Source: Bacillus velezensis (GTDB taxonomy: Bacteria > Bacillota > Bacilli > Bacillales > Bacillaceae). From it: a stretch of DNA of 64,000 bases. Shown here piece by piece: positions 49,775-59,707 of this stretch. Positions within the stretch are counted from its first letter, which is position 1, and every line of letters begins with the position of its first letter. A model generated the notes under the pieces. That model was not told where the DNA came from, searched no databases, and saw only the letters and a list, made by a program, of their open reading frames with translations. The translations under genes and the position numbers were made by a program. The stretch spans positions 832,418-896,417 of the forward strand of contig NZ_LLZC01000019.1 of the NCBI RefSeq assembly GCF_001461825.1. The letters run 5' to 3'.

Positions 49775-50753
49775 CTGCTTTCTCCTCTCTGTAAAGCCAG
49801 CACGCCGCCTGATGCCCCTTCCCGAATTCAGTAAAATGCGGGCTCGATCTCCGGCATATTTCCGAGCTGTGTTCACATCGCTCCGCAAAATAACAAGACG
49901 ATCCCGACAGGTCCGCAAGCTCGGGGACCTGCCCCGGAATGGTGTACAGCATCTCCCTTCTTTGACCGATAACCGGCTTGGCCGCGAGCAGCCCTTTCGT
50001 ATACGGATGCTTCGGATCAGAAAACAGCTTTGCAACCGGTCCTTCCTCCACAATTTTTCCCGCATACATGACAATCACATAATCAGCCATTTCGGCAACC
50101 ACGCCAAGGTCATGAGTAATGAATAAAATAGACGTGCGAAATTGCTTTTTCATATCCCGCAATAAATCCAATATCTGCGCCTGAATGGTTACGTCAAGCG
50201 CTGTCGTCGGCTCGTCGGCAATGATCAATTTCGGTTCGCAGCTTAGCGCGACAGCCGTCATGATGCGCTGCAGCATGCCGCCGCTCAGCTCATGAGGATA
50301 TCGGTGCATAACCTGCTCGGCATGCGGGATCTCCACTAACGTGATCAGTTCAACGGCCTTCCGCCATGCTTCTTTCTTACTCAGCAACAAATGTTCGCGA
50401 ATCGGTTCGGCCAGCTGCTCACCGATTGTAAACACCGGATTCAAAGATGTCATCGGTTCCTGAAATATCATCCCGATTTCGCTGCCGCGGATTTTCTGCA
50501 TGTCTTTTGGTTTCAATTCCAACAGGTTCCGTCCGGAAAAATGCACCGCTCCCCGTTCGATTCTCCCCGTCTCGGGAATAAGCTGCATAATGGACAATGA
50601 CGCCATACTTTTCCCGCAGCCGGACTCCCCTACAATACAAACCGTTTCCTCCTCATGTATCGTAAAGCTGACATCGTCCACAGCCTTTACCGCCCCCTCC
50701 TCTGTATAAAAAGCCGTTTCCAAATGCCTTACTTCTAAAAGCGGTTTTTTCAT
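49767..50753 (-). CDS. Opp-like peptide ABC ATPase (OppD/DppD type)
   Basis: 328 residues. Walker A GESGCGKSM, signature LSGGMLQRIMTAVAL, Walker B IIADEPTTALD, H-loop ITHDLGV, C-terminal cysteine-bearing oligopeptide signature (CYFAERCEHSSEICR). Overlaps oppC by 4 bp. Partner of the OppF-type ATPase. Confidence 0.92.
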   Translation of the reverse strand: MKKPLLEVRHLETAFYTEEGAVKAVDDVSFTIHEEETVCIVGESGCGKSMASLSIMQLIPETGRIERGAVHFSGRNLLELKPKDMQKIRGSEIGMIFQEPMTSLNPVFTIGEQLAEPIREHLLLSKKEAWRKAVELITLVEIPHAEQVMHRYPHELSGGMLQRIMTAVALSCEPKLIIADEPTTALDVTIQAQILDLLRDMKKQFRTSILFITHDLGVVAEMADYVIVMYAGKIVEEGPVAKLFSDPKHPYTKGLLAAKPVIGQRREMLYTIPGQVPELADLSGSSCYFAERCEHSSEICRRSSPHFTEFGKGHQAACWLYREEKADE

Positions 50754-51655
50754 TTCACTTTCACCTGCCGTTTTACCTTAGGATCAAAAGCGTCTCTTAA
50801 ACCGTCTCCAAGCAGATGAATCGCCACAACGGTCAGAAAAATGGCCGTTCCCGGCGGAATCCACAGCCACGGGCGGAGTGTAAAGTCCATAAAATGATTC
50901 GCCGCTTCCATCATGTTTCCCCAAGAAGGTGTGGGCGGAGCAACGCCAAGCCCGAGAAAACTCAGCGCCGATTCACTCAGCATCGCTCCCGCCACATGCA
51001 AAGTCGCCGCTACCAGTAATAACGGCAATGTATTGGGAAGCAAATGATAGAGGATTTTCCGTTTATCACTAAGCCCCAAAACTTCCGCGGCCATCATAAA
51101 CGGCTGCTCCTTCAGCGACAAAATCTGTCCGCGTACAAGCCGCGCCAAACCGGGCCATCCGATCAGGCTTAACATCATCATAATCAGGTACATTCTGTAT
51201 TCAGAAGGCACTTTCCACTCCGACATCACCGCAGCCAAAATCAAAAGCAGCGGCAGGCCCGGGATGGACATGAGCATATCAGCGATGCGCATAATGATCA
51301 TATCAGCGGCTCCCCGATAAAATCCGGCCGCAGCCCCGAGTAAAGAACCGATGACAAGCGACATCACCATTGAAGCAAGCCCCACGGTCAGAGAAATCTG
51401 CCCCGCCAGCATCAGCCTCGTCAGCACATCTCTCCCGTACTGGTCAGTTCCCAGCCAATGATGGATTCCCGGCTGCTGATTGGCATTTGAAATATCCGTC
51501 CGATCTGTTATGTACGGAGAAAAAGACGGCCCGATAAAGCACAATAAAAACATAAAACATAAGAAAAGAAGACTGATGACCGTCAGCTTATGCTGCAGCA
51601 GGCGGCGGTACGTCTGCTTCCAAAGAGAAGGCGGCACCCCTTTTTGTTTTTTCAT
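50750..51655 (-). CDS. Opp-like permease (OppC/DppC type)
   Basis: 301 residues from ATG 51655 (AGGGGGTG, 6 nt). OppC_N leader segment (20-45), five more membrane helices and EAA loop AAEVLGLSDKRKILYHLLPNTLPLLL. Includes the characteristic LGTDQYGRDVLTRLM. Confidence 0.92.
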   Translation of the reverse strand: MKKQKGVPPSLWKQTYRRLLQHKLTVISLLFLCFMFLLCFIGPSFSPYITDRTDISNANQQPGIHHWLGTDQYGRDVLTRLMLAGQISLTVGLASMVMSLVIGSLLGAAAGFYRGAADMIIMRIADMLMSIPGLPLLLILAAVMSEWKVPSEYRMYLIMMMLSLIGWPGLARLVRGQILSLKEQPFMMAAEVLGLSDKRKILYHLLPNTLPLLLVAATLHVAGAMLSESALSFLGLGVAPPTPSWGNMMEAANHFMDFTLRPWLWIPPGTAIFLTVVAIHLLGDGLRDAFDPKVKRQVKVK

Positions 51656-51667
51656 TCCGAACACCCC

Positions 51668-52624
51668 CTATTTCAGCCTGACCCGCGGATCAACCGCGGC
51701 ATAAGCGATATCCGCCAAGAAGTTCCCCACAATCGTTAAACAAGACAAAAACAAGGTAAACGCCATCAAAACCGGATAATCACGATAATGCACAGATTCC
51801 AGCTGAATACGTCCGACACCCGGCCACCCGAAAATCTGTTCAATAATGATGGCTCCGGAAAACAGTCCCGGCAGTTCAAAAGCAAGCAGGGTGATGGCCG
51901 GAATGAGCGCGTTTTTCAACGCATGTTTCCAGATGACGGTGCGCTCTTTCAATCCCTTCGCTCTCGCCGTTCTGATATAATCCTGTCTGATCACGTCCAG
52001 CATGCCGGAGCGGAAATACCTTGTCAGCGAGCCGATGCCGAGCATAGATAAAATCACGACCGGAAGAATCATATGTCTGGCGGCTTCAAGCACGTACGAA
52101 AAACCTGTACTCGTGCTTCCGGTATCAATCATCCCGCCGACGGGCAATATTTTCAAATCCACCCCAAACCACTTAATAAACAGAAGGCTGATAAAAAAAG
52201 ACGGAAACGCCATGGAAGCAAACACAAGAAACGTCACGATCCCGTCAAACCATGAGTATTTCCTGACAGCGGATATGACACCCGTTATCATCGCGGCTGA
52301 CCATGTGACAAGCAACGCCAAAAACGCGACAAAAAACGAATTCCTGACATATTTCCGTAGCAGTGACAGGACGTTCTCCTGATATTTCAAAGAAAACCCA
52401 AAATCTCCGCTGAGCACATTTCCGAGCCACGTCACATAGCGCTGCCAAATCGGCTGATCCAGCCCGTAAAGCGCTTTTAACTCCTTCGCTCTTTCAGGAG
52501 TCAGGTTTACATTGGAATCAATATAGTCGCCCGGCAGCATGGCGAATAAGAAAAAAATAATAAAAGACGTACCGAATAAGATCACAAGCATTTGAATGAA
52601 TCGTTCTGCAGCATACCGTTTCAC
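51668..52624 (-). CDS. Opp-like permease (OppB/DppB type)
   Basis: 318 residues from GTG 52624 (AAGGAGGGG, 6 nt); the frame to 52687 crosses the intergenic hairpin. Six membrane segments, RARGLKE-type loop present as TARAKGLKERTVIWKHALKNALIP. Pairs with the OppC-type permease. Confidence 0.92.
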   Translation of the reverse strand: MKRYAAERFIQMLVILFGTSFIIFFLFAMLPGDYIDSNVNLTPERAKELKALYGLDQPIWQRYVTWLGNVLSGDFGFSLKYQENVLSLLRKYVRNSFFVAFLALLVTWSAAMITGVISAVRKYSWFDGIVTFLVFASMAFPSFFISLLFIKWFGVDLKILPVGGMIDTGSTSTGFSYVLEAARHMILPVVILSMLGIGSLTRYFRSGMLDVIRQDYIRTARAKGLKERTVIWKHALKNALIPAITLLAFELPGLFSGAIIIEQIFGWPGVGRIQLESVHYRDYPVLMAFTLFLSCLTIVGNFLADIAYAAVDPRVRLK

Positions 52625-52649
52625 AAAAAGCCCCTCCTTTCCGCTGAAA

Positions 52650-52685
52650 GGGCAAAATCCCCAGGATGCACCGGGTATTTTGCCC
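52650..52685 (-). other. Intercistronic hairpin between oppA-like and oppB-like genes
   Basis: GGGCAAAATACCC and GGGGATTTTGCCC pair in 12 of 13 positions with a 10-nt loop and no T-run. Likely protects the upstream binding-protein message, raising its level over the permeases. Confidence 0.75.
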
Positions 52686-52692
52686 AACCGTT

Positions 52693-54414
52693 CTATTGAA
52701 TTGAGACATTTGAGAGACTTGAACTGATTCCAGAATAATTGTCAGGCTCAAGCCCTTTTATTTTTCCGCTGACCGCCCTTGCGCTCTGACGGTAATGAAT
52801 CAGAATGTAAGGCGGGTTTTCCCCGAGCTCCCGGTACAGCTTGTGATAAATCTCTTTTCTTTTGCTGATATCAAGCGTGCCGGCTCCTTTTTCTATCAGC
52901 CGGTCCGCTTTCGGATTGGAATATCCCGTTACATTATTGGGATGGCCGGAAGCCAGCTTTTCCACCGTGTCATTCGGATCAAGAATCTGCGAGGTGGAAA
53001 CGGCGGCAAGGTCGTATTGTTTGTCATTTATTTTCGCTACTTCTGTATTAAAATCCATGACTTCCGGTTTTAATGAGATTCCGATGTCCGCGTAATTTTC
53101 TTTCGCGATCGGGATGAAATCATCATCCGCTTTAGACGTGTAATAGCTGATTTCAAGCTTTTTGCCGTTTTTTTCACGCACACCGTCTTTGCCCGTTTTC
53201 CAGCCCGCTTCATCGAGAAGCTTTTTGGCTTTTTCAGGGTTAAACGCGTACCGATTGACACCTTTGTCATCATAAGCCCACGAAACCGGAGACACCGGAA
53301 CATTCGCGACCTCTCCGTAGCGTTTAAAGCGGACATCGACGATTTTTTGACGGTCAAGTCCGTAAATAAGCGCCTGGGACACTTTCTTATCTTGAAAAGG
53401 CGGACGCTTGTGATTGACGTACACAAGCCCGTAATCATTCACGACAGATACGCTTATATTGGCAAAACCGAGACTTTTTAAATGCTGAACCGTATCATCA
53501 TCAGGTGAGAAAGAAGCGTAATCAAGGTCACCCGTTTCAAACAGCTGAAGAGAAGTTGACGGATCGATAATTTTATAAATCAGCTTTTCGGTTTTCGGTT
53601 TTCCGGCATAATAGTGTTCATTAGCCTGATAGCGTATTTCCTGTCCCGGAAGGTATTCTGTAAATTGATAAGGTCCCGCTCCGAGCGGTTTGGCATAAAG
53701 CTCTTTTAAATAGTCCAGTTTGCCGAATTGATATTTCTTCCCGTAGTAGGCTTCTGACAGCACCTGCCCGCCTAAAAGAAGCAGCGACTTCGCACTGACT
53801 TTCTCAGTCGTAATTTGAATGGTTCTGTCATCAAGGACGCGTATGCCCTCTATCGTCTTTGCCTTTCCTTCTTTGTAAGCCTTACCGCCTTTAATATAGG
53901 CCGTGGTGATATCTTCATAGCCCGCGTATGCAGGATCATGCAGCAGTGTTAAAGTGAATGCGGCATCCTTTGCGGTCAGCGGTGAACCGTCGCTGAAAAC
54001 GAGATTTTTTCTTAAACGGAACGTGTATGTAAGTTGATCTTTGGAAATTTTCCAGCTTTCCGCAAGAGCCGGGGCAGGCTTCCCCGTTTTATCCAGTTTG
54101 ACTAACGGTTCAAAAATAGGATCTGTCGCATTTCCGTCCCAGCCGTTTTCGTAAAAGTACGGCAGAAACACGCCGCCCGGCGCGGAAATCCCAGCAACAA
54201 AAGTGTCAGTTCTGGCTTTCGATTTAGCGGGAATCGCCGCCGGATGAGAAGCTTTAAATTCCTTTGTCTTGACATGGGCGATACGTGTTTCTTCCTTTTT
54301 ATCAGCCGCAGATGACGGTTCTTCTCCGGCACTCCCTAACGCGCACCCTGATAACATGATGGATACCGACAGCGCGAGTACCGTTGTTTTTATCCTCCAT
54401 TTTCTCTCCTTCAT
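52693..54414 (-). CDS. Opp-like peptide-binding lipoprotein (SBP_bac_5)
   Basis: 573 residues: lipobox SIMLSGC (Cys24), then an extracellular solute-binding family 5 fold with FRLRKNLVFSDGSPLTAKD and GAGPYQFTEY. Binds oligopeptides or similar ligands; substrate not predictable. ATG 54414 has no good SD of its own, but the stop of the 59-codon gene upstream ends 2 bp before it (TAAAGATG), so translation is probably coupled. Its operon shares the ssu leader, hinting at a sulfur-bearing ligand. Confidence 0.9.
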   Translation of the reverse strand: MKERKWRIKTTVLALSVSIMLSGCALGSAGEEPSSAADKKEETRIAHVKTKEFKASHPAAIPAKSKARTDTFVAGISAPGGVFLPYFYENGWDGNATDPIFEPLVKLDKTGKPAPALAESWKISKDQLTYTFRLRKNLVFSDGSPLTAKDAAFTLTLLHDPAYAGYEDITTAYIKGGKAYKEGKAKTIEGIRVLDDRTIQITTEKVSAKSLLLLGGQVLSEAYYGKKYQFGKLDYLKELYAKPLGAGPYQFTEYLPGQEIRYQANEHYYAGKPKTEKLIYKIIDPSTSLQLFETGDLDYASFSPDDDTVQHLKSLGFANISVSVVNDYGLVYVNHKRPPFQDKKVSQALIYGLDRQKIVDVRFKRYGEVANVPVSPVSWAYDDKGVNRYAFNPEKAKKLLDEAGWKTGKDGVREKNGKKLEISYYTSKADDDFIPIAKENYADIGISLKPEVMDFNTEVAKINDKQYDLAAVSTSQILDPNDTVEKLASGHPNNVTGYSNPKADRLIEKGAGTLDISKRKEIYHKLYRELGENPPYILIHYRQSARAVSGKIKGLEPDNYSGISSSLSNVSIQ

Positions 54415-54416
54415 CT

Positions 54417-54596
54417 TTATCGAACCCCCGCATGCTTTTCATCTATCTTTATATAAATCTGCTCCATCTGTTCCTCATTTCTCATAATCTCCCGTTTGTT
54501 TTTCTCTACAAGCAGTTCGAAATTCAATGTGTGTTTTCTGTACTTTTTTCGTTTTTTGCTCTTTTTGCGCACATGTGATACCTTTTTTAACGCCAC
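54417..54596 (-). CDS. FbpB-like small basic protein, first gene of the opp-like operon
   Basis: 59 residues, GTG start behind GGAGGGATG. The lysine/arginine-rich N-terminus (VRKKSKKRKKYRKH) leads into FELLVEKNKREIMRNEEQME and ends KIDEKHAGVR, the pattern of the FbpB (Fur-regulated basic protein B) family. FbpB of B. subtilis assists the iron-sparing sRNA FsrA. Here the gene heads a transporter operon under a sulfur-type leader, and its stop is 2 bp from the next ATG. Role in this operon unknown; it may act only as a translational coupler. Confidence 0.75.
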   Translation of the reverse strand: MALKKVSHVRKKSKKRKKYRKHTLNFELLVEKNKREIMRNEEQMEQIYIKIDEKHAGVR

Positions 54597-54639
54597 TTTT
54601 CATCCCTCCGCTTTTCATTTCATTCAATGACTTTCACGC

Positions 54640-54700
54640 AAAAAAGGCCCTTATCTGTTTAAAAGATAAGAGCCTTCGGTGATCCGATCAGCCATCGTTT
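54640..54700 (-). promoter_or_regulatory. opp-like leader: covarying hairpin plus terminator (copy 3)
   Basis: Minus strand AAACGATGGCT followed by GATCGGATCACCGAAGGCTC (hairpin TCGG/CCGA, loop ATCA) leading into terminator AAGGCTCTTATC...GATAAGGGCCTT and T6. Confidence 0.75.
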
Positions 54701-54717
54701 GGAAATATGTAATGATT

Positions 54718-54747
54718 ATGTTAATTCATACAATCCCTACCTGTCAA
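54718..54747 (-). promoter_or_regulatory. opp-like operon promoter
   Basis: TTGACA (54742-54747), 18-nt spacer starting GGTAGGGATTG, TAACAT (54718-54723). GAATTAACAT around the -10 is identical to the ssu promoter. Confidence 0.75.
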
Positions 54748-54837
54748 CTATAATTTAAAATATCGTTTCCTTCCGGGGGTTTTCCTCATACACTCTCTCA
54801 TTTTTCCGCATATGCTAGAAAACATAGCAGAGTACAA

Positions 54838-56211
54838 GTGAAAGTGAGTGAGAATGTGGAAAAGACAACATTGACCGGTCGCATCGTCAAAAAAGATGAC
54901 CCGGACTATAATACTGCAAGAACCAATATCAATTTAAGCCTGCAAAGATATCCAGACATCATTGTGTTTTGTCAAAATAAACATGACGCCCTCAATGCGC
55001 TGAGATGGGCGCGTGAGAACAATGTGCCTTTCCGCATCAGAGGCGGAAGACACAGCTACGAAAATTTTTCCCTGTTAAATAACGGACTAGTCATTGATCT
55101 CAGTGAAATGAAGAAAATAAGAGTAAATGAGGATACGCGGCTGGTCTCGATTGAAGCGGGAGCCGAATTAGGAGAAGTCTACCGGACACTCTGGCGGTAC
55201 GGCTTGACCCTTCCTGCGGGAACCATTGCGAATGTGGGAATCACGGGGCTGACGCTCGGGGGAGGAATCGGATATTTAACAAGGACAGCCGGACTTACTT
55301 GCGATCGTCTCCTCCAGCTCGAAATGATCATAGCGGACGAAAAAGCGGGTGCTGACTTGATCACAGTCAACCGCTCAAAGCACTCTGATCTATTTTGGGC
55401 GTCTCAGGGCGGAGGGGGAGGCAACTTCGGCATTGTCACATCCATGATGTTTAAAGCCGTGCCGATCTCGTGCGTGTCTGTTTTTTCTGTCACTTGGGGC
55501 TGGGATGATTTTGAGAAAGTATTTAACACATGGCAGCGCTGGGCTCCATTTACAGACAACCGGCTTACCTCATCAATTCAGTTTTGGCCTAAGAAAGTCA
55601 ACCGCATAGAAGCGCTCGGTCAATTTACCGGGACAAAGGATGAGCTGAAAGAACTGCTGGCTCCGTTAATGAAAGCGGGAAAACCGACAAGCGGCATGGT
55701 CAAGACAGTGCCATTTATTAAAGCTGCAGCCTTTTTTAACAGCCCGGGAGGCAATCAGCCGCAAAAGATGAAGCGGTCAGGATCCTTTATTGAAAAACCA
55801 TTATCTTCACGCGCGATTTCCACTTTAAAGCGCTATTTAGAGCACGCTCCGAACGAAAACGCCAGTGTCTGGCAGCAGTCTCTCGGCGGGGCGGCCGGAC
55901 GGATCGCTCCGGACCAAACGGCATTCTACTATCGCAACGCAATCATTGCCCAAGAATATATTACAACTTGGACATCTGCTGAAGAAGAAAGACAAAATGT
56001 CCGCTGGATCGAAGGACTGAGAACGTCCCTATCAAGAGAAACGATGGGAGATTACGTGAATTGGCCTGATAGAGAAATCAGAAACTGGCTGCAAACATAT
56101 TACGGAGAAAATGTTCACCGCCTCCGTCAAGTCAAAACGAAATACGATCCGGAAAATATATTCCGATTTGAACAGAGCATTCCGCCGCTTCGCCGTTCAC
56201 CGTTTTTCTAA
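54838..56211 (+). CDS. ygaK: YgaK, berberine-bridge-enzyme-like FAD oxidase
   Basis: 457 residues from GTG 54838; GTG 54856 (451 residues) is an alternative, and neither has a strong SD. FAD-binding type 4 domain with both attachment residues for bicovalent flavin: His72 in GGRHSYE and Cys155 in GLTCDRLL. BBE C-terminal tail includes YDPENIFRFEQSI. Oxidises an unknown, probably carbohydrate or alcohol, substrate. No signal peptide. Confidence 0.88.
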   Translation: MKVSENVEKTTLTGRIVKKDDPDYNTARTNINLSLQRYPDIIVFCQNKHDALNALRWARENNVPFRIRGGRHSYENFSLLNNGLVIDLSEMKKIRVNEDTRLVSIEAGAELGEVYRTLWRYGLTLPAGTIANVGITGLTLGGGIGYLTRTAGLTCDRLLQLEMIIADEKAGADLITVNRSKHSDLFWASQGGGGGNFGIVTSMMFKAVPISCVSVFSVTWGWDDFEKVFNTWQRWAPFTDNRLTSSIQFWPKKVNRIEALGQFTGTKDELKELLAPLMKAGKPTSGMVKTVPFIKAAAFFNSPGGNQPQKMKRSGSFIEKPLSSRAISTLKRYLEHAPNENASVWQQSLGGAAGRIAPDQTAFYYRNAIIAQEYITTWTSAEEERQNVRWIEGLRTSLSRETMGDYVNWPDREIRNWLQTYYGENVHRLRQVKTKYDPENIFRFEQSIPPLRRSPFF

Positions 56212-56250
56212 AAAAGATGAAGATGGGCAAACTCCATCTTCATCTTTTCT
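56211..56250. terminator. Bidirectional terminator ygaK/thiC
   Basis: AAAAAAGATGAAGATGG gcaaact CCATCTTCATCTTTTC. Confidence 0.88.
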
Positions 56251-56251
56251 T

Positions 56252-58063
<1,812 letters not shown>

Positions 58064-58075
58064 TCAGCACCAGCA

Positions 58076-58113
58076 CAAAAAAACCGGGTTCAAAGAAGAA
58101 CCCGGTTTTGCAG
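58076..58113 (-). terminator. Riboswitch-controlled terminator of thiC
   Basis: Minus strand AAAACCGGGTTC ttcttt GAACCCGGTTTTTTT between the TPP aptamer and thiC. Confidence 0.88.
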
Positions 58114-58149
58114 TCAGAAAGAAACTATTATTGTTTTCTTCAACAATAA

Positions 58150-58256
58150 TAAAACCTTTACTTCCCCACGCTGGTACGAACCAGATCAGGTCCAAAGGGT
58201 TAAGAAGCCGCCGCTTCTCTCTCAGCCCGCTCAGATGGGCACCCCCAGTAACTATT
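58150..58256 (-). promoter_or_regulatory. TPP riboswitch (THI element) of thiC
   Basis: Minus strand has GGGGGTGCCC...GGGCTGAGAGAG, then ACCCTTTGGACCTGATCTGG and CCAGCGTGGGGAAGT, the conserved pyrimidine- and pyrophosphate-sensor helices of the TPP aptamer. Confidence 0.97.
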
Positions 58257-58306
58257 GATTTCGCTCTCATCGTAACATAAGTTGGTGTACAAAAAAAAGC
58301 ATATTA

Positions 58307-59005
58307 TCAAAATTCAGATAACGGGACAGTCATAAGCTCTGTTTCCCGAACGCCTTCTTCGGTATTAAAAACCCGATAACCCTTTGCGGTTTCCCGGGAA
58401 GAGACAGCCCGGATCAGCTGACCGTCTTTATAATGAAGCGCAGCGCCGTCATCAGCGGCATAGCCCTCCCTGAGTTTCTTTTCTGAAATCAGACGGTGAT
58501 ACACCGGCCGGCGCCCCGCTTCTCCGTCATAGTGCGGACAAAAGCTGCCCGGCAAAAATCCTAAAGCTCTTAACTCTCTCAAATCTCCAGCTGAATCCGT
58601 CAATCCTTCTTCATACCAGCAAATCGCCCCGGCGCTGAGACCCGCCAACATGATGCCGTTTTCCCAAGCCTCACGAAGAATACGGTCAAGCCCCCATTCT
58701 TTCCATAAGACAAGCATATTGCGCGTATTTCCGCCGCCGACATATATAATATCTTTCTTCATGAGAAAGGATCTGAGATCAGAACCCGGCGGTTTAAACA
58801 ACGACAAGTGATCCGGCTCACACCGCAGCTTTTGAAAGGCCTGATAAAACCTGCCGATATAATTCTCCGAATCTCCGCTTGCCGTCGGCAAAAAACAAAC
58901 TTTCGGCTTTGACTGCGCCGACTGCTCTAAAATATACTGATCCAGCACAAGATGATCCGGCTCCATGGAAAAGCCTCCGCCGCCCATTGCAATAATCTGC
59001 TTCAC
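58307..59005 (-). CDS. ygaJ: YgaJ, peptidase S51 (peptidase E-like)
   Basis: 232 residues. Nucleophile elbow with Ser in AGLSAGAICWYE near residue 125, glycine-rich start IAMGGGGFSM and YVGGGNTRNM, typical of the dipeptidase E/cyanophycinase class. Cytoplasmic; substrate probably Asp-containing dipeptides, unproven. Start ATG 59005. Confidence 0.9.
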   Translation of the reverse strand: MKQIIAMGGGGFSMEPDHLVLDQYILEQSAQSKPKVCFLPTASGDSENYIGRFYQAFQKLRCEPDHLSLFKPPGSDLRSFLMKKDIIYVGGGNTRNMLVLWKEWGLDRILREAWENGIMLAGLSAGAICWYEEGLTDSAGDLRELRALGFLPGSFCPHYDGEAGRRPVYHRLISEKKLREGYAADDGAALHYKDGQLIRAVSSRETAKGYRVFNTEEGVRETELMTVPLSEF

Positions 59006-59041
59006 GTCATCACCTCTTTTTTTCTCTAGTATAACAGCTCA

Positions 59042-59082
59042 TAAAAAGGCGTTATCCCATTTTCGGATAACGCCTTCAAAAA
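59042..59082. terminator. Terminator behind the nhaC remnant
   Basis: AAAAAGGCGTTATCC cattt tCGGATAACGCCTTCAAAAA. Confidence 0.85.
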
Positions 59083-59089
59083 GTATTTG

Positions 59090-59402
59090 TTATCTGAAAA
59101 ATGAAAACGCACCGTATAACACAACGGAGATCCCTGCGGCGATAAGCGCCGGAACAAGCTTCGAACGGGCATACTTCACAACATCGATCCCCAACACCGT
59201 ACAGGTTGTCACCGTATTATCACTGAGAGGAGAAGCAAACGCTCCAAATGTTCCGCTCGCAAACACAGCCCCGATCGCTAATAATAAGCTGGTATGTGAC
59301 TGAACCGCTAGCGTTACGCCGAGCGGCATTAATAGCCCCCAAGTTCCCTAAGATGAACTGATATAACAGGATATAACCGGCCGCAGACTTATCATTTTTC
59401 AC
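59090..59402 (-). pseudogene. C-terminal remnant of an NhaC-type Na+/H+ antiporter
   Basis: The last 80 codons read TWGLLMPLGVTLA, then FASPLSDNTVTTCT and KYARSKLVPALI, the C-terminal end of NhaC antiporters with the SP(L/I)SDNT block. Upstream, a TAG in this frame (about 59350) and a shift of frame break it, and the 5' two thirds are missing; the tRNA terminator and islet boundary lie just beyond. A decayed gene end, keeping its terminator. Confidence 0.75.
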
Positions 59403-59429
59403 AAGCTTTGGAGGATATTTTCATACAAC

Positions 59430-59462
59430 AAAAAAAGCTTCTACATATGTAGAACCCTTTTT
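59430..59462 (-). terminator. Original terminator of the tRNA-Leu(CAA) unit, displaced by the islet
   Basis: Minus strand GGGTTCTACATATGTAGAAGC and T7, directly after the left 53-bp repeat. Confidence 0.75.
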
Positions 59463-59515
59463 ATACCGGTGGCCGGGGTCGAACCGGCACTCCAGAAGGA
59501 ACACGATTTTGAGTC
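59463..59515 (-). repeat. Left attachment repeat (att), 53 bp, displaced tRNA-Leu 3' half
   Basis: Identical over 53 bp to 62098-62150. Covers the tRNA-Leu 3' half from the anticodon stem to the acceptor end. Confidence 0.93.
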
Positions 59516-59534
59516 AAAAAAGTTCCTTCTGGAG
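59490..59534. repeat. 13-bp inverted repeat spanning the islet's left junction
   Basis: CTCCAGAAGGAAC (59490-59502, tRNA part) and GTTCCTTCTGGAG (59522-59534, islet part) are perfect inverses 19 bp apart. Rejoined as attP, the element would carry both arms; the chromosomal side has only one. Confidence 0.85.
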
Positions 59535-59707
59535 CTAATATTATTATCGTTAATTTCCAGGTGTATTAAGTAATTCTGCAGATAATTGAAGTCTAGAATA
59601 ATTTAATAATTTTGTATTAACACGACTTATACTTAATTAACCTATATCCTTCAGAGATTAATAAAGAATATTTTCGTGCGTTATGTTACAGGGACAATGT
59701 TGTAACG

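Noticed and set aside
54707..54721. Fur box at the opp-like promoter
   Set aside because: Only the TAATGATTAT core fits; the outer positions of the 7-1-7 consensus fail.
59220..59402. 60-codon frame as a separate gene
   Set aside because: It overlaps the nhaC remnant in another frame and has no SD.
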